A stretch of DNA of 64,000 bases from Sediminibacillus terrae. GTDB lineage: Bacteria > Bacillota > Bacilli > Bacillales > Amphibacillaceae. Every line of letters starts with the position of its first letter. Position 1 is the first letter of the stretch. The notes beneath the pieces are model-generated. The model did no database searches. It worked only from the letters and a program-made list of their open reading frames with translations, and had not been told where the DNA came from. The stretch covers positions 310,001 to 374,000 of the forward strand of contig NZ_VZDQ01000021.1 of NCBI RefSeq assembly GCF_009602435.1. Direction: 5' to 3'. The position numbers and the translations under genes were made by a program. Below are positions 17,171 through 27,073 of the stretch, in pieces.

Positions 17171-19879
17171 ATGGTAGCAAATAATACTTATAATGCAAAA
17201 AAGCAATTCGAACTGAATGGTAAAACGTATAACTTTTATCAATTAAAAGCCCTGGAAGACGCAGGACTAGGCGATATTACCCGCCTTCCTTTTTCTATCC
17301 GCGTGTTGCTTGAATCCCTGGTTAGACAACACGATGGCTTTGTTATCAAGGATGAACATGTCGAAAGCCTTGCGAAATGGGGGAAAGCGGAAGGGAAGGA
17401 TGTTCCGTTCAAACCATCTCGTGTCATCTTGCAGGACTTCACAGGTGTACCTGCAGTGGTGGATCTCGCTTCCTTGCGAAAAGCAATGGTCGACATGGGA
17501 GGAGCTCCTGATAAAATCAATCCGGAAGTCCCTGTTGACCTGGTTATCGACCATTCTGTCCAGGTAGACAAATATGGGACACCAAATGCTTTGCAAGCGA
17601 ATATGGATTTGGAATTCGAACGGAACATGGAGCGATATGAATTTTTAAATTGGGCTCAAAAAGCATTCGATAACTATCGTGCTGTTCCACCTGCAACAGG
17701 TATCGTCCATCAGGTCAATCTTGAGTATATCGCGAATGTTGTCCATGCGCTTGAAAATGAAAGCGGTGAATATGACGCTTTCCCTGATACCCTTGTAGGG
17801 ACGGACTCCCATACTACCATGATCAATGGATTAGGGGTTCTTGGCTGGGGTGTCGGCGGTATCGAAGCAGAAGCAGGAATGCTCGGCCAGCCTTCCTATT
17901 TCCCGGCGCCAGAGGTTATCGGTGTCAAATTCACCGGCAGCTTCCCGAATGGCACAACCGCCACCGACTTGGCTTTGAAAGTGACGCAAGTGCTAAGGGA
18001 ACGCAATGTTGTCGGTAAGTTTGTAGAATACTTCGGACCTGGATTGAAGGATATGCCTTTGGCCGATCGTGCCACCATTTCCAATATGGCTCCAGAATAT
18101 GGGGCTACCTGCGGGTTCTTCCCTGTCGATCAGGAATCTTTGAATTACTTGCGACTGACCGGAAGAAGTGAGGACCATATCGCCCTAGTGGAGAAGTATT
18201 GTAAAGAAAACAACCTTTGGTATTCCTCTGATCAACCGGATCCGGAATTTACTGAATTGGTTGAAATAAACCTGTCAGAGCTTGAGCCGAATTTATCTGG
18301 ACCAAAACGTCCTCAAGATTTAATTCCGCTCTCCAAAATGAAAGAGTCGTTTAACGAGGCAGTAACAGCACCAGCAGGCAATCAAGGTTTTGGTTTGGAT
18401 GCAAAAGAATTCGAAAAAGAAGCATCGATTGATCATCCGGATGGAAAATCATCCGTGATGAAAACAGGTGCAGTGGCTATCGCGGCAATTACTTCCTGTA
18501 CCAATACTTCCAATCCTTACGTCATGCTCGGGGCAGGACTACTAGCCAAAAAGGCTGTAGAAAAAGGGCTTGAAGTGCCGGCGTATGTTAAAACATCGCT
18601 TGCACCTGGTTCCAAAGTAGTTACGCGTTATCTGGAGGATTCCGGGTTAATGCCTTATCTTGAAAAATTAGGTTTCAGCCTTGTCGGCTATGGCTGTACG
18701 ACTTGTATCGGTAACTCCGGTCCATTGTCCCCGGAAATTGAAGATGCGATTGTGGAAAGCGATCTCACCGTTTCTTCCGTGCTATCCGGAAACCGTAACT
18801 TTGAAGGGCGTATCCATCCACTGGTAAAAGCAAATTACTTGGCTTCTCCTCCTCTGGTGGTAGCTTATGCACTTGCCGGCAGTGTCGATGTAGACTTGTA
18901 CAAAGATCCAATCGGTACGGACAATGATGGAAATGCTGTTTATTTCAATGATATATGGCCATCCATTGACGAAATTAAACAGGAAGTAGCCAATGCGGTA
19001 ACACCAGAAATCTTCCGGAAAGAATATGAAAGCGTATTTGATTCCAATGAGAAGTGGAATGCAATCGAAACGACTGATGAACCACTGTATAAATGGAATG
19101 ATGAATCAACCTATATCCAAAATCCGCCATTCTTTGAGGGATTATCTAAAGAAGCCGGAGAAGTCCATCAGCTAAATAACTTGCGCGCCATTGGCAAATT
19201 CGGGGATTCGGTAACCACGGACCATATTTCACCAGCTGGGGCAATCGCGAAAGACATGCCTGCTGGTAAATATCTGCAAGAAAAAGACGTTTCTCCTAGA
19301 AACTTTAACTCTTATGGTTCTCGCCGTGGTAATCACGAAGTAATGATGCGTGGGACATTTGCGAACATCCGGATCCGTAACTTGCTGGCTCCTGGTACAG
19401 AGGGCGGATATACAACTTATTGGCCGACAGAAGAAGTGATGCCGATTTATGATGCAGCAATGAAATATCAACAAGATGATACAGGGCTATTGGTCATTGC
19501 CGGCAAGGATTATGGCATGGGCAGCTCTCGTGACTGGGCAGCCAAGGGTACAAACCTGTTGGGAATTAAAACGGTCATTGCAGAAAGCTTTGAAAGGATC
19601 CATCGTTCCAACTTAGTGATGATGGGAGTGCTTCCTTTGCAGTTCGCCAAAGGTGACAGCGCTGAGTCTCTAGGATTGACTGGAAAAGAAACATTTGATG
19701 TAGATATTGATGAAACAGTCAAACCGCATGACCTTGTCAAAGTGACTGCGACCGACGAGCAAGGCAATAAAACAGAATTTGAAGTGATTGCACGCTTTGA
19801 TAGTGAAGTTGAAATCGACTACTATCGTCACGGCGGTATCCTTCAGATGGTGCTTCGTAACAAATTGGAAACGAACTAA
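17171..19879 (+). CDS. citB: aconitate hydratase A (aconitase)
   Basis: A 902-residue aconitase of the bacterial AcnA/IRP1 type. The three ligands of the 4Fe-4S cluster are C443 (TSCTNTSNP) and C509/C512 (GCTTCIGN). Other landmarks are [20 protein letters not shown] and [10 protein letters not shown]. It converts citrate to isocitrate and, without its cluster, can bind iron-responsive RNA hairpins in Bacillus. The ATG lies 14 bases after AAAGGGGG, a long spacing, but a stop codon blocks any earlier start near the site. It is monocistronic with its own terminator. Confidence 0.98.
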   Translation: MVANNTYNAKKQFELNGKTYNFYQLKALEDAGLGDITRLPFSIRVLLESLVRQHDGFVIKDEHVESLAKWGKAEGKDVPFKPSRVILQDFTGVPAVVDLASLRKAMVDMGGAPDKINPEVPVDLVIDHSVQVDKYGTPNALQANMDLEFERNMERYEFLNWAQKAFDNYRAVPPATGIVHQVNLEYIANVVHALENESGEYDAFPDTLVGTDSHTTMINGLGVLGWGVGGIEAEAGMLGQPSYFPAPEVIGVKFTGSFPNGTTATDLALKVTQVLRERNVVGKFVEYFGPGLKDMPLADRATISNMAPEYGATCGFFPVDQESLNYLRLTGRSEDHIALVEKYCKENNLWYSSDQPDPEFTELVEINLSELEPNLSGPKRPQDLIPLSKMKESFNEAVTAPAGNQGFGLDAKEFEKEASIDHPDGKSSVMKTGAVAIAAITSCTNTSNPYVMLGAGLLAKKAVEKGLEVPAYVKTSLAPGSKVVTRYLEDSGLMPYLEKLGFSLVGYGCTTCIGNSGPLSPEIEDAIVESDLTVSSVLSGNRNFEGRIHPLVKANYLASPPLVVAYALAGSVDVDLYKDPIGTDNDGNAVYFNDIWPSIDEIKQEVANAVTPEIFRKEYESVFDSNEKWNAIETTDEPLYKWNDESTYIQNPPFFEGLSKEAGEVHQLNNLRAIGKFGDSVTTDHISPAGAIAKDMPAGKYLQEKDVSPRNFNSYGSRRGNHEVMMRGTFANIRIRNLLAPGTEGGYTTYWPTEEVMPIYDAAMKYQQDDTGLLVIAGKDYGMGSSRDWAAKGTNLLGIKTVIAESFERIHRSNLVMMGVLPLQFAKGDSAESLGLTGKETFDVDIDETVKPHDLVKVTATDEQGNKTEFEVIARFDSEVEIDYYRHGGILQMVLRNKLETN

Positions 19880-19889
19880 TTTGAATCTA

Positions 19890-19918
19890 AACAGTCCGGC
19901 GATGCCGGGCTGTTTTTC
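19890..19918 (+). terminator. terminator after citB
   Basis: AACAGTCCGGC, loop GAT, GCCGGGCTGTT, then TTTTC; 11-bp stem with one T-G pair. Confidence 0.93.
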
Positions 19919-20226
19919 GTTGGAAGACTCTCCTCAAGCACAGCACTTAATAATTACAAAATTTCTAGTCAAAGACAGAAAAGGATCAGCTACTGGGTGT
20001 TTGGTAAAGTAATCATTTTTATCTTGTCTGCCTTATTGGGAGGCAAGCGTTTTTACCAGAAGGAGGAATAACCTATAGTTTGAACAATTACCCGTAATCC
20101 TTTACATCTAATTAGAAACAAATTAAGATAACAGAGGAACACTGCTTCTAAATCTTGGATGCCCGACATAAACTAAGACCATAATGACCAGGTACAAGCT
20201 TCCAAATTTTTTGAGGAATGATGTAA
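19919..20226. other. gene-free stretch before yneN
   Basis: About 310 bases. A small stem GCCT/AGGC at about 20028-20043 is followed by GTTTTT, and an orphan ribosome-site sequence AGAAGGAGGAATAA (about 20058-20071) precedes only a 5-codon frame. No gene is supported. Confidence 0.45.
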
Positions 20227-20781
20227 ATGATAAAAAAAGTGACTGCTGTAATTTTATTATTAACGTTAATTGTCATTTTTATCTATAATGTGACTGATAA
20301 TGGAGAGAAAACAAATATGGACCAACTGGCCAATGACCACGCTTCTGCAAACAATTTGAAAGCAGGACAGGCTGCTCCCGATTTATCATTGCCGTCACTT
20401 GAAGAAAAGCAAATAAAATTATCCGATTTTAAAGGAAAAAAAATTCTGTTGAACTTTTGGGCAACCTGGTGCGGTCCTTGCAAAGAGGAAATACCTGCCT
20501 TAGAACAGTTGAAGCAAGAGTATGGAAACGAAGTGGAAATACTGGCAGTCAACGCTACTGCGACTGAACTGGAAGGAATCGAAAAAGTTAGATCATTTAA
20601 AGAGCAGGCGAACGTTTCTTTCCGAATTCTTTTGGATAAGGATTCAAAAGCCGTGGACACTTACCGTGTCTTGAATATCCCGACTTCTTATTTTATCGGC
20701 AGTGATGGCAACATCAAGGAAACAGTGACAGGGCCGATGTCTTATGAGTATATGGAAAACACACTAAAATCTTTCGATTAG
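20227..20781 (+). CDS. yneN: membrane-anchored thiol-disulfide oxidoreductase YneN
   Basis: 184 residues: an N-terminal signal anchor (about 4-22), then a TlpA/ResA-like thioredoxin fold from about residue 45 with APDLSLPSLEEK, the active site WATWCGPCKEE (C82 and C85) and the cis-proline loop IPTSYFIG. Such proteins reduce exported disulfides, often in cytochrome c or cortex pathways. It keeps its B. subtilis place after citB. CcdA, encoded 7 kb away, is a plausible electron donor by family knowledge. Confidence 0.92.
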   Translation: MIKKVTAVILLLTLIVIFIYNVTDNGEKTNMDQLANDHASANNLKAGQAAPDLSLPSLEEKQIKLSDFKGKKILLNFWATWCGPCKEEIPALEQLKQEYGNEVEILAVNATATELEGIEKVRSFKEQANVSFRILLDKDSKAVDTYRVLNIPTSYFIGSDGNIKETVTGPMSYEYMENTLKSFD

Positions 20782-20836
20782 CTTATATTTTTTGAAAAAT
20801 TGGGCAATCCTCCTATTAATGCTATCGGAGGAGGGG

Positions 20837-20986
20837 TTGACCATTTCTTTAAGAAAACGAAAGTCACTCGAAGATTTGATTAAGGAAAACAGGGATGCTA
20901 TTTTAAATGACAGTAAGTTACTGAACAAGATTGAGGACAGAATAGAAAATCGAAGGAACATCAATTTAGGAAAACGGGATGACTGA
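20837..20986 (+). CDS. FbpB-type small basic protein
   Basis: About 49 residues with [19 protein letters not shown] and [11 protein letters not shown], the pattern of the Fur-regulated basic protein family (FbpB, PF13040). In B. subtilis FbpB helps the FsrA small RNA repress iron-using genes; aconitase is one such target. The start is TTG at 20837 just after GGAGGAGGGG; upstream ATGs in frame lie before the ribosome site. It sits 55 bp after yneN and its end overlaps a terminator. No Fur box was seen immediately upstream. Confidence 0.75.
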   Translation: MTISLRKRKSLEDLIKENRDAILNDSKLLNKIEDRIENRRNINLGKRDD

Positions 20987-21007
20987 TTTACAGGTCATCC
21001 TGTTTTT
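20973..21007 (+). terminator. terminator overlapping the end of the FbpB-type gene
   Basis: AACGGGATGAC pairs with GTCATCCTGTT (one G-T pair) across a 10-base loop, followed by TTT. Confidence 0.88.
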
Positions 21008-21065
21008 GTATAAGCGAAACTATTTAGCCAATAATAATTGTATCCTTTTGAAAGGGGGACTCAAG

Positions 21066-21209
21066 TTGGGTAATCCTAAAAAGGACAGCAAACATTTCCG
21101 ACCCAGGCATCTAGGGACGCAGCCATTGGAGGCTGGAGGTAATAAAGGGAAACAAATGCAGGTAAAAAGTGACCAGAAGCCTCAAGTGATTCAAACCAAA
21201 GGTGAATAG
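21066..21209 (+). CDS. sspN: small acid-soluble spore protein N
   Basis: A 47-residue polar protein: [18 protein letters not shown] then [10 protein letters not shown] and the ending PQVIQTKGE, which matches SspN (its B. subtilis relative also ends in QTKGE). Minor SASP proteins are made in the forespore under sigma-G and deposited in the spore core. The start is TTG at 21066, 8 bases after AAAGGGGG; the open frame extends upstream through the previous terminator and is not used. tlp follows 12 bp later, as in B. subtilis. Confidence 0.9.
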   Translation: MGNPKKDSKHFRPRHLGTQPLEAGGNKGKQMQVKSDQKPQVIQTKGE

Positions 21210-21221
21210 GAGGACTTTGCC

Positions 21222-21455
21222 ATGGTGAAACATCGACCACAGCCGAATCCTGATGATCGCTCAGACAATGTGGAAAAGTTGCAAGATATGGTTCAAAATA
21301 CAATTGCAAATTTGGAAGCAGCTCATGAAACAATGAAGTTTGCTTCAGGAGAAGAAAAGGAACAAATCAAAGCGAAGAATGCGCGCAGAGAAGAATCAAT
21401 CCGTGGTTTCAGAGAAGAAATCAAAGACGAATACCGTGACAGCCAGCATCATTAA
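21222..21455 (+). CDS. tlp: small acid-soluble spore protein Tlp
   Basis: 77 residues containing PNPDDRSDNVEKLQDMVQNT and then KNARREESIRGFREEI, nearly the signature of Tlp. The protein is helical and charged; despite its thioredoxin-like name it has no CxxC. It is a forespore SASP. The start is ATG with TAGGAGG upstream, and sspN-tlp form a two-gene operon ended by the repeat hairpin described at 21466-21538. Confidence 0.95.
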   Translation: MVKHRPQPNPDDRSDNVEKLQDMVQNTIANLEAAHETMKFASGEEKEQIKAKNARREESIRGFREEIKDEYRDSQHH

Positions 21456-21465
21456 CAAAGGAAAC

Positions 21466-21538
21466 GCTGGGACAAAAGCAGAAACCGAACGATTTCCATT
21501 CGTTCGGTTTTTGCTTTTGTGGTCATGCTTTTGTCCAG
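21466..21538. repeat. nested palindromic repeat, copy A (also terminator)
   Basis: The outer arms GCTGGGACAAAAGCA (21466-21480) and TGCTTTTGTCCAG (21526-21538) are inverted copies. Inside, GAAACCGAACG (21481-21491) pairs with CGTTCGGTTT. The central hairpin plus T-rich flank can end tlp transcription. Related copies lie at 28389-28490 and 53820-53900. Confidence 0.8.
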
Positions 21539-21639
21539 TCACTTCTTTTTTTGGACATACCCCTTTTAAAGGCACAAAAATCTACAACGACGAACCGCTG
21601 TGTTAAAATAAGGCTTGGATAGAAGGGAGCGGATACAAA

Positions 21640-23937
21640 GTGGCACGTACTGACAGAGATTTCACATCAATTTCCGGCCAACTTGAGCAATGGACGACTA
21701 TCAGCCAAAATCCTCCATTGAGTGAATTAGAGGCACTTCGACTTATCAATGATTGGCAACAAGGAGTCATTGATATACCGGATTTTTATAAAGCAGTTGT
21801 TTATATGATCGTTGTCTTTCACCGTTTAAAACGGAACCAGGAAGATGACCACATTGTCGATTTTCTTCTGAAAGAAACCGATGAATTTACTGAGAAGCCG
21901 GAAGCCTTTCAGGATTTGAAAAATATCAAAACGTATTTGAATTTTTATTCCGATTTAGAAAAACTTCCCTTGGCGGACTGGGCTATCAGGGAAACTGACT
22001 TCGATCCTGCTAAATTGAAAAAAATACGTGAACTGGCACATGAGATAAAGGGATTTTTGGAAACAACCCATTTGACTAAGGGAGAAAACGACGACAAACC
22101 CCTTCCGCAAATAAGTTCGCAAATCATCGAGCGTTTAAATCAATTATCGGAAATGCTGAAAGATACAGGAAATGCAATTGAAAATAAAAAAACTGGACTC
22201 CCGGTTCAACAATTGAACCAGCAAGTAAAAGACATTGTAGAACGAAGATCGGAACTGTCATCGCTTTTTCCTGAAGCGTTTAAAAGAGATAAACAAGAGA
22301 ATCCCTTGAAATTGCTGGATGAACTGACTGGAATGAAGGAAATCAAACAATATATTCATCAATTTTATCATTATTTAAAGTACCAAAAAGAACGAAAAGA
22401 GCTTGGATTCCATATGGTGGATGAACCCGGACTCCATATGATCATCAGTGGAAATCCCGGAACGGGTAAAACAACGATCGCCAGACTGCTGGCCGCTATC
22501 TATCATGAACTTGGACTGCTGGAAACAAACCAGGTAACCGAGGTGAACCGTTCCCATCTTGTTGGTTCTTACGTCGGACAGAGCGAAGAGAACACTGTCA
22601 ATTATGTTCGACAGGCGGTAGGCGGAATATTATTTATTGACGAGGCATACAGCTTGAAACGGGATGGGCAGAGCGGGAATGATTATGGACAGGCAGTTAT
22701 CGACACGTTGGTATCCAGTATGACCAGTAAAGAATATGCGGACAGGTTTGCCGTAATCCTTGCCGGTTATCCAGAGGAGATGCGACAATTTCTTTGGGCA
22801 AATCCCGGTTTGCGCAGCCGTTTTCCCGAACCAAACCATATTACACTTCCTGACTTTAAAACCGGCGAATTACTGCAAATCGCCGAGAAAACAGCATTAA
22901 ATAACGATTACTTTTTTACAGAAAAAGCATTGCATAAATTTGAAGGTTTAATAGAAAAATCCAGAGTAGATGAAACGTTTGGTAATGCCAGAACAGTCAG
23001 AGACTTGGTACTAAAGGCTATTTTTCAAAAAGGGGCATATAAACAGCATGCATCAGAAGATAACTGGCTGGATCATATGAGAATTGACGAGGAGGATTTG
23101 GAAGAGTTAAACGAATCAACGGAAGATCAAAATCCTATGGAGCGTCTAGATGAACTTATAGGATTGGAAAACGTGAAACAAGAAGTGAAAAAGTTATCCT
23201 CTTTCGTCAGGATCCAACAACAAAGAAAACTACAGGGGCTTCCTACCGTCCCGATTCAATTACATGCTGTTTTTTCAGGGAATCCCGGCACTGGTAAAAC
23301 CACCGTCGCCAATATCTATTCCCGAATATTGAATGAATGTGGCTTGTTGAAAAGGGGGCATCTGGTCGTTGCTTCACGAAGCGATCTGGTCGCTGGATTT
23401 GTCGGTCAAACTTCCATTAAAACAAAGCAAAAAGTCAGGGAGGCCCTTGGCGGTGTATTGTTTATCGATGAGGCATACAGTTTATATCGCGGGGAAAAAG
23501 ATTTTGGCAAAGAAGCAATTGACACCCTTGTAGACGAAATGACTAAGCACAACGAAAATTTAGTAGTGATTCTGGCAGGATATAGCAGAGAAATGGAACA
23601 GTTTATTTCCAGCAATCCAGGGCTAGAATCCCGTTTCAAAAAGTATTTTCACTTTCCGGATTATCGATCCGAGGATTTAATGAAAATTACCCGAGCACAC
23701 CTTCAGGATTACCACTATATTTTGGAGGAAGACGCTGCCCGATACTTGAACGAGCAATACCAGGAACATGAAATGGATGGAAATGCAAGGTTTGCGGTCA
23801 ATTTAGTTGATGAAGCTGTTCAGTTTCAGGCCCTTCGGATTATGGAAGAACAACCCGAAAACATTGAGGTGGACCAACGTTTGACAAAAGAAGACTTTGC
23901 CCAAGCATGGAGCACGATTAGGGGGAAAAGACCGTGA
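21640..23937 (+). CDS. tandem two-domain AAA+ ATPase, SpoVK/CbxX type
   Basis: 765 residues. A helical N-terminal region of about 220 residues has no recognised family. Two complete CbxX-type AAA+ domains follow, with Walker A GNPGTGKTT at 271-279 and again at 547-555, Walker B ILFIDEAY and VLFIDEAY, and arginine-finger segments NPGLRSRF and NPGLESRF. The second domain is closest to SpoVK at 816-1730 (both read KDFGKEAIDTLV). It is usually annotated as stage V sporulation protein K. The start is GTG with AAGGGAG upstream; its stop overlaps yneP by 4 bp. Confidence 0.88.
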   Translation: MARTDRDFTSISGQLEQWTTISQNPPLSELEALRLINDWQQGVIDIPDFYKAVVYMIVVFHRLKRNQEDDHIVDFLLKETDEFTEKPEAFQDLKNIKTYLNFYSDLEKLPLADWAIRETDFDPAKLKKIRELAHEIKGFLETTHLTKGENDDKPLPQISSQIIERLNQLSEMLKDTGNAIENKKTGLPVQQLNQQVKDIVERRSELSSLFPEAFKRDKQENPLKLLDELTGMKEIKQYIHQFYHYLKYQKERKELGFHMVDEPGLHMIISGNPGTGKTTIARLLAAIYHELGLLETNQVTEVNRSHLVGSYVGQSEENTVNYVRQAVGGILFIDEAYSLKRDGQSGNDYGQAVIDTLVSSMTSKEYADRFAVILAGYPEEMRQFLWANPGLRSRFPEPNHITLPDFKTGELLQIAEKTALNNDYFFTEKALHKFEGLIEKSRVDETFGNARTVRDLVLKAIFQKGAYKQHASEDNWLDHMRIDEEDLEELNESTEDQNPMERLDELIGLENVKQEVKKLSSFVRIQQQRKLQGLPTVPIQLHAVFSGNPGTGKTTVANIYSRILNECGLLKRGHLVVASRSDLVAGFVGQTSIKTKQKVREALGGVLFIDEAYSLYRGEKDFGKEAIDTLVDEMTKHNENLVVILAGYSREMEQFISSNPGLESRFKKYFHFPDYRSEDLMKITRAHLQDYHYILEEDAARYLNEQYQEHEMDGNARFAVNLVDEAVQFQALRIMEEQPENIEVDQRLTKEDFAQAWSTIRGKRP

Positions 23938-24356
23938 AAATAGCAAAAACACCGATTAAGGTAAGGTACCAGGAAACGGATCAAATGGGAGTGGTCTACC
24001 ACGCCAATTATCTCGTTTGGTTTGAAATTGGAAGGACTTCATTTATCGAAGAGCTAGGATTTAAATATCATGAGATGGAGAATTTAGGTGTCGTATCCCC
24101 GGTGGTAGATGCCGATTTGTCATTCAAACAACCGATTCGTTATGGTCAAGACGCGTTTGTTGATACTTGGATAAAAGAATACGATGGATTGAGGGTTTCA
24201 TACGGTTATCGGATTTATAATCAAGAAGGCAGCACAGCAGTCACAGGTTCCACCAGGCATGTTGTGGTGAAAAAGGATTCTTTCCGTCCGGTTTCCATAA
24301 GGAAATTTCTTCCGGATTGGCATCAAGCATATTTGGATGCCATGAAAGGAGAATGA
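23934..24356 (+). CDS. yneP: acyl-CoA thioesterase YneP
   Basis: A 140-residue hot-dog fold protein of the 4-hydroxybenzoyl-CoA thioesterase type, with the active-site stretch VRYQETDQMGVVYHANYLVW, whose aspartate is the usual catalytic residue. Substrate unknown, probably short or medium acyl-CoA. The start is GTG overlapping the stop of the upstream AAA gene, indicating coupled translation. yneQ follows after 4 bp, so AAA-yneP-yneQ form an operon. Confidence 0.92.
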   Translation: MKIAKTPIKVRYQETDQMGVVYHANYLVWFEIGRTSFIEELGFKYHEMENLGVVSPVVDADLSFKQPIRYGQDAFVDTWIKEYDGLRVSYGYRIYNQEGSTAVTGSTRHVVVKKDSFRPVSIRKFLPDWHQAYLDAMKGE

Positions 24357-24360
24357 TTGA

Positions 24361-24660
24361 ATGGCTTTTGGGCTGAAAAGGGAAGAGCTTAATCAATGGA
24401 AAATGGAGGTCGAAAATGGAAAAGTAGCTTTTCTTACCCACTATTGGTTAGACTCCAGATTCCCTGGTTGTGATACTGTTACGAAAGCAGGATGCAATGA
24501 TTTAGATAAATTGATTAAATGGGGAAATCAGTATGGACTTGATCCGAAATGGATACATCATGATAATAAATATCCGCATTATGATTTATTCGGTGAAAGA
24601 CAGAAACATATATTGATTGCCGAAAAGCAATGGAGTCAGTTGGACAGATTCGGTATATAA
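24361..24660 (+). CDS. yneQ: YneQ family protein, unknown function
   Basis: 99 residues, soluble, with FLTHYWLDSRFPGCDTVTKAGC and KWIHHDNKYPHYDLFG, which match B. subtilis YneQ. No catalytic role is known; the conserved C, H and D residues could bind a metal or substrate, but that is a guess. ATG with AAAGGAG 8 bases upstream. It is the last gene before a strong terminator and keeps the yneP-yneQ-yneR order. Confidence 0.88.
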   Translation: MAFGLKREELNQWKMEVENGKVAFLTHYWLDSRFPGCDTVTKAGCNDLDKLIKWGNQYGLDPKWIHHDNKYPHYDLFGERQKHILIAEKQWSQLDRFGI

Positions 24661-24672
24661 AAGTGCGATTTC

Positions 24673-24711
24673 AACCAAAAACCAAACCCCGCCGGTTTGG
24701 TTTTTGGTTTA
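24673..24711 (+). terminator. terminator after yneQ
   Basis: A perfect 16-bp stem, 24673-24688 against 24694-24709, rich in T on both sides, between the convergent yneQ and yneR. Confidence 0.92.
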
Positions 24712-24843
24712 TCAAGGCAAAAATGATTTTATTAACAGAAAATAAAACCACTCAATGGCCATAAAAATGGAAGCCCCCCAAAGTATTTAATACCCTGTTG
24801 GTTGTGCTGTCCTTCTGACATGGAGCGGCCCAATCCACCTCGA

Positions 24844-25131
24844 TCACTTGTAATTAAATTGTGGCTCCTCGGCTTCCTGTTCGATTTCGACTTCAAGGTC
24901 CGCTCCGTCGAAATACCAAGAATCATCCTCTTCGACAAAAAAGTGAATGCCATTCACCTTGGAATCAACTGTCGGATTTTCCGGCTCTTCTCTTGTCACG
25001 CCAAGTGAGAACCCAGGCTGATGACCACCCATCCCTCCATAGCGGACAAAAAAACGTACATATTCATTTTCCTCTAAGTCTAATTCCTCGGCATACCATT
25101 GTGCCGCTGTCTCTGAAATTTGCAAGTCCAT
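24844..25131 (-). CDS. yneR: HesB-like protein YneR
   Basis: 95 residues of the HesB/IscA-like fold (DUF-type YneR), with RFFVRYGGMGGHQPGFSLGV and ending in a very acidic tail. It lacks the three conserved cysteines of true A-type Fe-S carriers, as do other YneR proteins, so an Fe-S role is unlikely. Minus strand, convergent to yneQ and divergent from the TauE-type gene. The start is ATG with AGGAGTG upstream. Confidence 0.9.
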   Translation of the reverse strand: MDLQISETAAQWYAEELDLEENEYVRFFVRYGGMGGHQPGFSLGVTREEPENPTVDSKVNGIHFFVEEDDSWYFDGADLEVEIEQEAEEPQFNYK

Positions 25132-25358
25132 CCTCTACACTCCTTTCGATTCTCTTATCCATTGTATTAACGAATCTACTTGTCCTAAAACGTCCTATCC
25201 GACTTTCGAAATTTGCAGAAATATGTAGAAATGGAAAGGTGTTTTTTATATAAAAGAAGAATTATGAAGGGGAGTATTTTATTTTTTTGTTTTTTACTGC
25301 CTCGCACTAGTGCTTTTGCTTGTCTGTCCGTTACGCTAAAGTTCAAAAGAAGGAGAGG

Positions 25359-26111
25359 GTGAGACCAATTTTTGATTTGTCAGTTCTGCAATGGCTGATT
25401 GTGATTTTTTGTGCAATTTTCATTGGATTTGCTAAGGCAGGAATCCCGAGTCTGGGAATATTGGTGGTTACGGTCATGATGTTCGTCTTTCCTGCCAAGC
25501 AATCTGTCGGTATTCTGGTACCAATGCTGATCATAGGAGATATATTTGCTGTTACTTACTATCGCAAGAATGTCGTTTGGAAATACTTGATTTCTTTACT
25601 TCCATGGGTAGTAATGGGCATCGTGGCCGGCTACTTCGTCTTGGATCATATAAGCAGCAGTCAACTTAAACCAATGATTGGGATCCTTGTTCTTTTCATG
25701 GTTCTATTACATGCCTTTCGCAGTAAAATGGGGGAAAAGTTCAATCAGTTACTACCCGAATCCAGCTGGTTTACAGTTTTTATGGGAATACTAGGCGGCT
25801 TCACAACCATGATGGGGAATGCGGCAGGCGGAGTGATGGCTGTCTATTTATTGGTGAAAGGATTGCCTAAACATGAATTCATTGGAACAGGGGCTTGGTT
25901 CTTCCTATGTGTAAATCTCATTAAAGTTCCCTTTTATATATCCTTAGGGTTGATCACCGTGAATACTGTATTGTTCAATTTATGGATGATGACAGCGATC
26001 ATCATCGGCGCTTTTCTTGGTGTCTATCTATTGAGGTTAATTCCGCAGAAGACATTTCAATTTCTTACTTTAAGCTTTGCCGCACTCGGAGCTGTTAAAT
26101 TGTTGTTTTAG
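25359..26111 (+). CDS. TauE/SafE (DUF81) family membrane permease
   Basis: About 250 residues with roughly eight membrane helices; IVIFCAIFIGFAKAGIPSLG and GGFTTMMGNAAGGVMAVYLL are the two family repeats. The family exports or imports sulfite, sulfonates and other anions; the substrate here is unknown. The start is uncertain: AAGGAGAGGG (25350-25359) is a strong ribosome site, the GTG at 25359 is close to it, and the best-spaced codon is ATT at 25368. The open frame begins at a TTG at 25320, before the ribosome site. Confidence 0.82.
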   Translation: MRPIFDLSVLQWLIVIFCAIFIGFAKAGIPSLGILVVTVMMFVFPAKQSVGILVPMLIIGDIFAVTYYRKNVVWKYLISLLPWVVMGIVAGYFVLDHISSSQLKPMIGILVLFMVLLHAFRSKMGEKFNQLLPESSWFTVFMGILGGFTTMMGNAAGGVMAVYLLVKGLPKHEFIGTGAWFFLCVNLIKVPFYISLGLITVNTVLFNLWMMTAIIIGAFLGVYLLRLIPQKTFQFLTLSFAALGAVKLLF

Positions 26112-26149
26112 TTGATTTTCGAAAATGGTTTAAAGGAGTAATTAAATTT

Positions 26150-27073
26150 ATGGAGCATTTCCAAAACGATAGGAACGACAGTAAGGTTTTTCATGTAAAG
26201 AAAGTAGGAGACGGAAAGCCTGTTGTATTTTTACCCGCGGCTGGATTTTCCGGACTCGAAGGAATGAATATTGCAGAGAGGCTCAGACCAGCCTTCCAGA
26301 CCCATCTAGTCGACCTTCCCGGTTATGGACAAAGTGAAGGCATTAACAAAAAATGTACAACCCAAAGATTGGCAGACTGGTTGAAAGAATACCTTGACCA
26401 AGAAAAAATAGATTGTGCTGACATTGTTGCGCACTCTTTGGGCGGAGCGATCGCTTTGTCCCTGTCTGTTCATTATCCTGAAAGGGTAAAGCAGCTTATT
26501 CTATTGGATTCGGGCCATAAGCCTTATCCGAGAATTCCTTTTCAAGAATTTGGTCCCTTTGCCCTTTTGTTTCCTTTATTGAATGTAGGTTATCATCTTT
26601 TCGGCATTTCGTTCATGGCAAGATTGGCCGGGTTATTTTCCGGCAACAGCGCTGAGTCGGAAAACAAGGAAGAGGAAATCGAGCGTTTTTGTCATACAGT
26701 TGGAATTGATAACAGTGTTTATGTCCAGGAAGCACTGCGCCATCCTCCAAAAATGACTGCTTCGGGTATGAATCTTTTATTCGGTTATTATAATATGAAC
26801 CTTCCTGAGCTTGTCAAGAAGCTGGAGCTGCCGACTTATCTAATTTATGGCACATTTGCAGACCGTGATAAGAAACAGTATAGGCTGACCAAAAAAAGTA
26901 TAGAAAGATTGCAGCACCACAAACAACTCCCTGTAGAGTATTTGCCGGTGAACAGTGGACACTATGTACATTGGAGTAGTGAGGAGGTTGTCGATAAATT
27001 GGCTCGTATTTTAGACCAACCTTCAAATAGGGAAGATAAAGGAAATCAAAGAATGTTGTATGGGTCAAACTAG
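26150..27073 (+). CDS. alpha/beta hydrolase
   Basis: 307 residues. The nucleophile is S96 in the elbow VAHSLGGA; the oxyanion region is FLPAAGFSG; the acid is probably the aspartate in YGTFADRDK and the histidine is in NSGHYVHW. The cap domain (about 130-200) is hydrophobic. It resembles haloperoxidase/esterase-like hydrolases, and the substrate cannot be told. ATG with AAAGGAG 11 bases upstream; it follows the TauE-type gene by 38 bp and may be cotranscribed. Confidence 0.85.
   Translation: MEHFQNDRNDSKVFHVKKVGDGKPVVFLPAAGFSGLEGMNIAERLRPAFQTHLVDLPGYGQSEGINKKCTTQRLADWLKEYLDQEKIDCADIVAHSLGGAIALSLSVHYPERVKQLILLDSGHKPYPRIPFQEFGPFALLFPLLNVGYHLFGISFMARLAGLFSGNSAESENKEEEIERFCHTVGIDNSVYVQEALRHPPKMTASGMNLLFGYYNMNLPELVKKLELPTYLIYGTFADRDKKQYRLTKKSIERLQHHKQLPVEYLPVNSGHYVHWSSEEVVDKLARILDQPSNREDKGNQRMLYGSN

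Noticed and set aside
20058-20071. Orphan ribosome-site sequence AGAAGGAGGAATAA
   Set aside because: Only a five-codon frame follows, so no gene can be supported.
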